This document shows, in pieces, positions 58,609 through 64,000 of a DNA stretch of 64,000 bases. The stretch's first letter is position 1. Each line of letters starts with the position of its first letter. Both the position numbers and the translations under genes were made by a program. The notes below the pieces were generated by a model. The model saw only the letters and a list, made by a program, of their open reading frames with translations. It had not been told where the DNA came from and searched no databases. Source of the stretch: Micrococcales bacterium. GTDB taxonomy: Bacteria > Actinomycetota > Actinomycetes > S36-B12 > UBA10799. The stretch covers positions 62,001 to 126,000 of the forward strand of contig JADKAV010000008.1 of NCBI GenBank assembly GCA_016719135.1, given 5' to 3'.

Positions 58609-59579
58609 CGTCAGTGCTTTGGTTCCAGGGAGGCGCGTGCAGCGGCAACACCATGTCGTTCATCAACGCCGCCGAACCGTCGGTGGTCGACCTGATCGTC
58701 GACTTCGGCCTCGAGATCGTCTACCACCCCACGCTGTCGATGGAGATCGGCAAGGCGGCCCAGGACATCTTCACGCCGTATGCCACCGGCGAGAAGGAGA
58801 TCGACATCTTCGTCTACGAAGGCAGCGTGATCGAGGCGCCATCAGGGTCCGGACGATTCAACATGTTCGCCGGGCGGCCCATGAAGGACTGGGTCGACGA
58901 CATCGCACCGAAGGCCGGCATCGTCGTGGCGATCGGCGACTGTGCCACCTACGGCGGACTGCCGGCCGTGCCACCCAACCCGTCGAATTCCCGCGGACTG
59001 CAGTTCGACCGCGGCGGCAAGCGCGGCGGATACCTCGGACCGGACTTCGTCAGCAAGGCCGGGCTGCCCGTCGTCAACATCCCCGGCTGTCCCGCGCACC
59101 CCGACTGGATCTCGCAGATCATTGTGGCGCTTGCCGCCGGCCGCGCCGCCGACCTCGCCCTCGACGAGTTCCAGCGGCCGAAGACGTTCTTCACGTCGTT
59201 CACCCAGACCGGGTGCACCCGGGTGCAGTTCTACACCTACAAGCAGGACCCGCCGAGCTTCGGTCAGGGCATGCGCACCGGCTGCCTGTTCTACGAGTTC
59301 GGCTGCCGCGGCCCGATGACCCACTCGCCGTGCAACCGCATCTTGTGGAACCGGCAGTCGTCCAAGACTCGCGCCGGTCACCCGTGTACCGGCTGCACGG
59401 AACCGGGTTTCCCGTTCGGCGATCTGGAGAAGGGGACCGTGTTCAAGACCCAGAAGGTCGCCGGCGTGATCCCGAAGGACGAACCCGCCGGGATGGACAG
59501 CGGGTCCTACATGGCGCTCGCGGGCCTGTCCCGCGCCGTGGCGCCGAAGTGGTCCAAAGAAGACATGTTCGTGGTCTGA
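58605..59579 (+). CDS. hhyS: [NiFe]-hydrogenase small subunit, group 1h type
   Basis: A 324-residue electron-transfer subunit. It begins SVLWFQGGACSGNTMSFINAA; the first cluster motif is CSGN rather than CTGC, a feature of the actinobacterial high-affinity group, whose proximal cluster in the Ralstonia enzyme is held by three cysteines and an aspartate. Further ligands are in GDCATYGGLPAV, PGCPAHPDW, FGCRGPMTHSPCNRILW and HPCTGCTEPGFPFGD. No twin-arginine signal is seen, so the complex stays cytoplasmic. ATG overlaps the hypAB stop. Such enzymes oxidise H2 at trace, atmospheric levels and are used in persistence. Confidence 0.93.
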   Translation: MTSVLWFQGGACSGNTMSFINAAEPSVVDLIVDFGLEIVYHPTLSMEIGKAAQDIFTPYATGEKEIDIFVYEGSVIEAPSGSGRFNMFAGRPMKDWVDDIAPKAGIVVAIGDCATYGGLPAVPPNPSNSRGLQFDRGGKRGGYLGPDFVSKAGLPVVNIPGCPAHPDWISQIIVALAAGRAADLALDEFQRPKTFFTSFTQTGCTRVQFYTYKQDPPSFGQGMRTGCLFYEFGCRGPMTHSPCNRILWNRQSSKTRAGHPCTGCTEPGFPFGDLEKGTVFKTQKVAGVIPKDEPAGMDSGSYMALAGLSRAVAPKWSKEDMFVV

Positions 59580-59594
59580 GCGTAGGAGAACCCG

Positions 59595-61199
59595 ATGACA
59601 ACAATGGAACTGAACGTCAGCCCGCTCGGCCAGGTCGAGGGTGACCTCGATGTGAGGGTGCAGATCACCGACGGCGTGGTCAGCGACGCGTGGACCGAAG
59701 CGGCGATGTTCCGCGGCTTCGAGATCATCCTCAAGGGCAAGGATCCGCAGGCGGGGCTGATCATGACTCCGCGCATCTGCGGGATCTGCGGCGGCAGCCA
59801 CTTGTACAAGGCCTGCTACGCCCTGGACACCGCGTGGGGGACCTACGTGCCCCCGAACGCCACCCGGGTGCGCAACATCGCCCAGGCCAGCGAGACGATC
59901 CAGAGCATCCCGCGCTGGTTCTACGCGATCATGGGCCCCGACCTCACCGCGGCGCAGTACTCGTCTTTCCCGTCGTATGAGGAAGTGGCCCGCCGGTTCG
60001 CCCCGTACGTGGGCACGAGCTACCAGACCGGGGTGACGCTGTCCCAGCACCCGGTGGAGATCTACGCGATCTTCGGCGGCCAGTGGCCGCACTCGTCGTT
60101 CATGATCCCCGGCGGCGTGATGTGCGCCCCGACGCTGTCCGACGTCACACGTTCCACTTCGATCCTGGAGAACTGGGGCCGGCAGTGGCTCGAGGGCCAG
60201 TGGCTCGGCTGTTCGGTGGACCGGTGGTTGGAGAACAAGACCTGGAGCGACATCCAGGCGTGGATGACCGAGAACGAGTCCCAGGCCAACAGCGACCTCG
60301 CCGTGTTCATCAGATGGGCGCAGGAAATCGGACTGGACACCTACGGCCAGGGCTACGGCAACTTCCTGGCCACGGGCACATTCCTCAACCCGGATCTGTA
60401 CACGAATCCGACGGTGGACGGTCGCAATGCCGCGCTGCAGTCGCGGTCGGGGATCTACGCCAACGGCCAGTACTACGACTTCGACCAGATGCGCGTCACC
60501 GAAGACGTCACCCACGCCTACTACGAAGGCACGGGTTCGCGTCATCCATGGGAGGGTGTGACCGAACCGATCGACCCGGCAGAGGGCGCGAAGCAGGGCA
60601 AGTACACGTGGGCGAAGGCCCCTAGGTACGACGTGCCCGACATCGGTTATGTGCCACTGGAGGTGGGGCCGCTGGCTCGCCAGATGATGGCCGCGCGCCC
60701 GGATGCCGCGGACTTCCAGGACTCCGACCCGTTGATCAAGAACCTGATCGACGAACTGGGACCCAGTGTCATGACCCGGGTGCTGGCGCGCATGCACGAG
60801 GCGCCGAAGTACTTCCGCAATGTGCAGCGCTGGCTCAAGGAACTCGACCTGCACGGGGAGTTCTACGTCAAGCCGACCGAACCCTCTTCCGGCAAGGGCT
60901 TCGGCGCCACCGAGGCCGCGCGGGGGGCACTGTGCGACTGGATCGTGCTGGAGGACGGCAAGATCGCGAACTACCAGGTGATCACGCCGACCGGCTGGAA
61001 CATCGGTCCGCGCGACGCCAACGACAACATCGGCCCGATGGAGAAGTCGTTCATCGGAACTCCGATCGAGAACCCCGACTTCCCCGTGGAACTCGGGCAG
61101 GTGGCCCACAGCTTCGACTCCTGCCTGGTCTGCACCGTGCATGCCTATGACGGCAAGACCGGCAAGCAGCTGTCGAAGTTCCGCATGGGTGGAGGCTGA
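59595..61199 (+). CDS. hhyL: [NiFe]-hydrogenase large subunit, group 1h type
   Basis: A 534-residue catalytic subunit. Nickel ligands lie in RICGICGGSHLYKA near residue 61 and in the C-terminal SFDSCLVCTVHAYD; the latter is followed by an 18-residue extension (AYDGKTGKQLSKFRMGGG) that a maturation protease would remove after the histidine. The N-terminal SPLGQVEGDLDVRV motif is also typical. ATG 59595 follows the small subunit by 15 bases and has a ribosome site AGGAGAA. The next gene encodes the protease, in agreement. Confidence 0.95.
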   Translation: MTTMELNVSPLGQVEGDLDVRVQITDGVVSDAWTEAAMFRGFEIILKGKDPQAGLIMTPRICGICGGSHLYKACYALDTAWGTYVPPNATRVRNIAQASETIQSIPRWFYAIMGPDLTAAQYSSFPSYEEVARRFAPYVGTSYQTGVTLSQHPVEIYAIFGGQWPHSSFMIPGGVMCAPTLSDVTRSTSILENWGRQWLEGQWLGCSVDRWLENKTWSDIQAWMTENESQANSDLAVFIRWAQEIGLDTYGQGYGNFLATGTFLNPDLYTNPTVDGRNAALQSRSGIYANGQYYDFDQMRVTEDVTHAYYEGTGSRHPWEGVTEPIDPAEGAKQGKYTWAKAPRYDVPDIGYVPLEVGPLARQMMAARPDAADFQDSDPLIKNLIDELGPSVMTRVLARMHEAPKYFRNVQRWLKELDLHGEFYVKPTEPSSGKGFGATEAARGALCDWIVLEDGKIANYQVITPTGWNIGPRDANDNIGPMEKSFIGTPIENPDFPVELGQVAHSFDSCLVCTVHAYDGKTGKQLSKFRMGGG

Positions 61200-61203
61200 T
61201 CGT

Positions 61204-61686
61204 TTGTCCCTGGGGACCGGTAGCACCCACACCGTGATCGTGGGGTGCGGAAACTTGATCCGTGGGGACGACGCCGCCGGGCCGGTGTTGGTCCGCCAGC
61301 TCGCCGACCGCGCCCTGCCCGACGGGGTGCGGCTCATCGACGGCGGCACGGCGGGGATGGATGTCGCGTTCGCGCTGCGCGGTGCCCGGCGAGCGATCGT
61401 CGTCGACGCCTCCCGGGTCGGCGTTTCGGCGGGGACGATCCACAAGGTCCCGGGCGAGGAGCTGACGGACCTGAAACCGCCGGAGGGCAATCTGCACCAG
61501 TTCCGCTGGGACCAGGCGCTGGGGTTCGCGCAATGGCTGCTGAAGGACGAATATCCGCCGGAGGTGACCGTGTGGCTGATAGAGGGGGAGTCGTTCGGGG
61601 CCGGGGAGCCGCTGACGCCTGCGGTCCAGGACGCGGTGAACGTTGTCGCCGATGCGATCGTGGCAGACCTCACGGTGGTGTCGTGA
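61204..61686 (+). CDS. Hydrogenase maturation endopeptidase
   Basis: A 160-residue peptidase of the HyaD/HybD (M52) family, which cuts the large-subunit C-terminus after nickel insertion. The N-terminal VIVGCGNLIRGDDAAGPVLVRQL contains the metal-binding aspartate/glutamate region, followed by IDGGTAGMDVAFAL and VVDASRVGVSAGTIHKV. TTG 61204 is preceded by GGAGG at a good distance; GTG 61189 overlapping the large-subunit end is an alternative. Position directly after hhyL fits. Confidence 0.9.
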   Translation: MSLGTGSTHTVIVGCGNLIRGDDAAGPVLVRQLADRALPDGVRLIDGGTAGMDVAFALRGARRAIVVDASRVGVSAGTIHKVPGEELTDLKPPEGNLHQFRWDQALGFAQWLLKDEYPPEVTVWLIEGESFGAGEPLTPAVQDAVNVVADAIVADLTVVS

Positions 61687-61905
61687 GTGCCGCGTCGTCG
61701 CCTGGAGCAGGCCCTGTCGGCCGACGCGGTCGTGGTCGAGGAGTCGGGACGGTGGATCGTGTATCTCGACGTCGTGCTGGAGTCCGGCGCGGTGCGCAGA
61801 CGGGTCGGCGACCACCACGACGAACGCCGGGCATCGCAGGCCGCGAGGATCATCGAGCGCAACGCCCGCCGTTTCATCCCGCGTCCGCCGCCCGAGACCA
61901 CCTGA
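61687..61905 (+). CDS. Small hydrogenase-operon protein, 72 aa
   Basis: A 72-residue protein starting at GTG directly after the protease stop. It reads RRRLEQALSADAVVVEESGRWIVYLDVVLES, then a charged helical part RRASQAARIIERNARRFIP. No family recognised; it may be a maturation or assembly accessory because it sits between the protease and the TPR gene with eight bases to the next ATG. Small size but firm frame and spacing support a real gene. Confidence 0.65.
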   Translation: MPRRRLEQALSADAVVVEESGRWIVYLDVVLESGAVRRRVGDHHDERRASQAARIIERNARRFIPRPPPETT

Positions 61906-61912
61906 GGTGACC

Positions 61913-63130
61913 ATGGATCTGCCCGGCCCGAAACCCCAGCCCCTCGGCGTTCTGCCGTGGCCGGCCGGGATGCTGTTGCTGCCCGATGTGCCAGAAGCCG
62001 AACAGACGGCCGCCTCGATCCTGCAGGGTGTGACGCCCGAAGTCTGGCCGGAGTCGCTGCGCTTCTACGAACTCGGACTCACCGGCGACCCGGGTCAGGC
62101 TGCTGCTCTGGTTGACGGCGATGACTTCGTGAGCCGGTACAACCGCGCGGTGCTCATCGGGGGCGAGGGTGTCTGGGAGGGGCTTGCCGATCAGACGTCG
62201 GGGGAACTCGGTGCACTGGTGGCCATGGCTCGCTTCTCGGTGGGTCAGATAGACGAGCCGCCGAGCGCTGAGGGTCTGCACGGCGAGGTCGCCGCCATGG
62301 TGCACAGTGCGCGGGCCTCGGCTGCGCTGGAACGTCGCGATGCGCAGGCGGCCGTCGACGAGTTGCGTGCCGCCGTGGGTGCTGCGGACAATGCCCCGAG
62401 CCCGATTCTCGCCGCATCCTTGCGACTCACGTTGGCTCAGATCCTGTCCGATGCCGGTGACGCTGCGAGTGCTGCCCGGGAGGCCGACGTGGCGTTGCAG
62501 CGGCTGCCGATGACCGCCGACCGGGAACTGCGCGCCCACCTGCAGGTCACGCGGGCGTTGGCGCGCCAGTCCGTGGTCGGCGAGGAGCGAGGCGCGTTGT
62601 TGGCCGTCGTCGGCGATCTCACCGAGGCGACGAAGATCTTCCGGGAGGAGACGCACCCGGAGTTGTTCGCGTTGTGCAACCAGCACTTGGCGCTGGCGTA
62701 TCTCGTGATGCCGATGTCCGACGAGGGCGACCGGATCCGGCTCGGGGTGGCGGTGAATGCGCTGCGCGCGGCCCTGCGGATCTACACCCCGCAGACACAT
62801 CCCGCGCAATGGACCAGCACCCAGACCAACCTGGCGAATGCACTGCAGTATCTGCCCAGCGTGCATCAGCAGGAGAACCTCGACGAGGCGGTGCAGTTGT
62901 ACGAGGAGGTCCTGCAGTACCGCGACCCGCAGGTGGACCCGCTGGGGTATGCCCGGATCCTGTCCAACCAGGGCAACGCGCTGGGGCACCTGGGAGTGTT
63001 CACGGATGCCAAAGAACGCCTCGAGCGGGCTCGGGACATGTTCGTTGCGACGGCCGGGGACATGGATGCGGCCGCAACGGTCTCCGGCATCCTCGCCGGT
63101 CTGGAAGAGGCTGCAGGGAGCCGGACCTGA
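61913..63130 (+). CDS. Tetratricopeptide-repeat protein of the hydrogenase operon
   Basis: A 405-residue helical protein. From about residue 100, TPR-like helices repeat: LRAAVGAADNAPSPILAASLRLTLAQILSDAG, AAREADVALQRLP, LAYLVMP, ALRAALRIYTPQTHPAQWTSTQTNLANALQYLP and LDEAVQLYEEVLQYRDPQVDPLGYARILSNQGNALGHLG (segments). TPR proteins are frequent in group 1h operons and probably help assembly or interaction. ATG 61913 is used; GTG 61907 is possible. The stop overlaps the next ATG. Confidence 0.8.
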   Translation: MDLPGPKPQPLGVLPWPAGMLLLPDVPEAEQTAASILQGVTPEVWPESLRFYELGLTGDPGQAAALVDGDDFVSRYNRAVLIGGEGVWEGLADQTSGELGALVAMARFSVGQIDEPPSAEGLHGEVAAMVHSARASAALERRDAQAAVDELRAAVGAADNAPSPILAASLRLTLAQILSDAGDAASAAREADVALQRLPMTADRELRAHLQVTRALARQSVVGEERGALLAVVGDLTEATKIFREETHPELFALCNQHLALAYLVMPMSDEGDRIRLGVAVNALRAALRIYTPQTHPAQWTSTQTNLANALQYLPSVHQQENLDEAVQLYEEVLQYRDPQVDPLGYARILSNQGNALGHLGVFTDAKERLERARDMFVATAGDMDAAATVSGILAGLEEAAGSRT

Positions 63131-63483
63131 TGGAGATGTTCGCGCGCGCACATTTCGACGTTCTGCTGCGAGAGGCGGCGGGCAATTTCGCTGAGCGGTG
63201 CGTGCATCGGGCGGGGGGACCGGATCCGGCGCTGTCTGCGCTTCGTGATACGCCCGCGGATCTCGGCCTTTCCGACTTCGTCAACGCGTTCTTCGCAGAG
63301 AACCTTCTTGAGGACACCGCCGGCAGTTGTTTCGTGCTTGAGGCGTTGGAGCGTCGCACCCTGCCTGCTGACCCTGGCGGCGTGGTGGCCGACGTGTTGT
63401 CCCGGGCCGCTCGGGCTGCCTTCGCCGATGTGCTGGTCGTGCAGACCGGTCAGGTCATCGCCCAGCAACAGATCTACTCGTAG
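63130..63483 (+). CDS. Hydrogenase-operon protein, 117 aa, unknown function
   Basis: A 117-residue helical protein. It opens MEMFARAHFDVLLREAAGNFAERCVHRAGG and has segments LGLSDFVNAFFAENLLED and FADVLVVQTGQVIAQQQIYS (each partial). No known domain is evident. ATG overlaps the TPR gene stop (ATGA), so it is co-translated. Conserved in this type of operon by position, as I recall; function probably in maturation. Confidence 0.65.
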   Translation: MEMFARAHFDVLLREAAGNFAERCVHRAGGPDPALSALRDTPADLGLSDFVNAFFAENLLEDTAGSCFVLEALERRTLPADPGGVVADVLSRAARAAFADVLVVQTGQVIAQQQIYS

Positions 63484-63494
63484 GGGAGCTTTCG

Positions 63495-63560
63495 GTGAAG
63501 ATGCGAACGTTGACCGTCACCAGCAGATGTCCCTGCACTGCCGCACCGCCAGGAGTCTGA
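63495..63560 (+). CDS. Possible 21-aa peptide with CPC motif
   Basis: GTG 63495 with GGGGAG upstream reads MKMRTLTVTSRCPCTAAPPGV and stops directly before the next ATG. The Cys-Pro-Cys and position in the operon make it worth listing, but such a short frame can arise by chance. Confidence 0.3.
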   Translation: MKMRTLTVTSRCPCTAAPPGV

Positions 63561-64000
63561 ATGGACACCGCATCCTTCGACGAGCTCGCCTCACGCATCG
63601 ACGAACTGCGCGACCAGGTCAGCCACAGCGACGAGCGCAGTCAACAGCTGCTGCGCGACACCATCGCAGCCATCACGGAGTTCAACCGGCAGGGCCTGGT
63701 CCGGTTGGTGCACATGATGCGCGAGGACGAACGCGCTTCGGAGATCTTGTACGAGGCCGTGGAATATCCAGAGGTCATGGCATTGCTGGTGTCGCATGGC
63801 ATCGTACGCAACGATCGGACCCTGGACGTCCTGCAGGTCTACGAGCAGATCCGCCCGCACCTGGTTGCCAGCTCCATCGAGATGAGTGTCGAGGAAGTCC
63901 GTGACGACGTGGCCTACGTGAAGTTCGCGACCGGCTGCAGCGCTCCTGACCAGCAGGCCAAGGACGAGATCATGGGGGTCATCCGCCAGCGGGTTCCTGG
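63561..64000 (+). CDS. NifU-like protein of hydrogenase operon, cut by window end
   Basis: Only the first 146 residues are in the window. The N-terminus is a coiled-coil-like helix (SFDELASRIDELRDQVSHSDERSQ, in part), then LLRDTIAAITEFNRQGLVRLVHMMREDERASEI, then a region resembling a degenerate NifU C-terminal domain: VYEQIRPHLVASSIEMSVEEV, VKFATGCSAPDQQAKDEIMG. The NifU C-x-x-C is reduced to one cysteine in view. HhyE-like iron-sulfur proteins of similar operons are thought to relay electrons; I infer a related role. ATG 63561 has AGGAG at 63551-63555. The reading frame is open to the end. Confidence 0.8.
   Translation, partial: MDTASFDELASRIDELRDQVSHSDERSQQLLRDTIAAITEFNRQGLVRLVHMMREDERASEILYEAVEYPEVMALLVSHGIVRNDRTLDVLQVYEQIRPHLVASSIEMSVEEVRDDVAYVKFATGCSAPDQQAKDEIMGVIRQRVP

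Noticed and set aside
58842..61901. Very long open frame (about 1019 codons) on the minus strand opposite the hydrogenase genes
   Set aside because: Composition is that of a reverse-frame shadow in G+C-rich DNA (runs of R, H, V, G); the plus-strand genes have clear motifs and ribosome sites.

Overview
The window is a 64-kb piece of a G+C-rich actinobacterial chromosome. GTG starts, proline/alanine-rich proteins and gene order all point to Actinomycetia. The order rplU-rpmA-obg-proB-proA-nadD-LCP-rsfS-gpgP-octT-leuS-degV-plsY-comEA-comEC-holA/lepA/rpsT, then hemW, hrcA-dnaJ-rsmE-HIT-phoH-ybeY-CBS-cda-like-era, recO-uppS, glyS-dus-dgt-dnaG, is the backbone shared by Mycobacterium and Streptomyces. 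I cannot name a genus; a metagenome-assembled or environmental actinomycete is plausible.

Layout. 1-19 kb: ribosomal proteins, Obg, proline synthesis, NAD synthesis, a gpgP/octT pair (glucosylglycerate/polymethylated-glucan type genes), leuS, competence genes, DNA polymerase III delta, LepA and S20. A CBS-domain gene and tRNA-Ala(GGC) sit between gpgP and octT, followed by a 75-nt almost pure G tract. 19-25 kb: acyl-CoA ligase, a tandemly duplicated hemW leader, HemW, and three proline-rich membrane proteins on the minus strand. 25-32 kb: CIRCE-controlled hrcA-dnaJ and the long operon to era. 32-46 kb: AI-2E-family permease, recO-uppS, an orphan ZnuA-like lipoprotein, glyS, dus, a DUF218 protein, dgt, a secreted FG-GAP protein and dnaG. 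46-56 kb: more accessory functions (HdeD-like protein, CoA-disulfide reductase-rhodanese fusion, GH3 glycosidase, MTA/SAH deaminase-like amidohydrolase, and an apbE-response regulator-histidine kinase operon). 57-64 kb: a high-affinity group 1h-type [NiFe]-hydrogenase operon (DUF1641, fused HypA-HypB, small and large subunits, maturation protease, TPR protein, small conserved proteins, NifU-like protein cut by the window end), which suggests oxidation of atmospheric H2 for persistence.

Most notable: (1) two intergenic inverted arrays built from 19-bp units, at 32.5 and 41.8 kb, both able to fold into long segmented hairpins; (2) a 164-bp tandem duplication of the hemW leader including a decoy hemW start, with interleaved inverted repeats of pseudoknot topology; (3) a single-chain HypA-HypB nickel-insertion protein; (4) at least five genes, several normally essential (glyS, dus), broken by one-base indels, mostly at short homopolymers, which together with the poly-G tract points to sequence error as much as biology; (5) several start codons placed 6-7 nt after a -10-like hexamer with no Shine-Dalgarno, suggesting leaderless transcripts.
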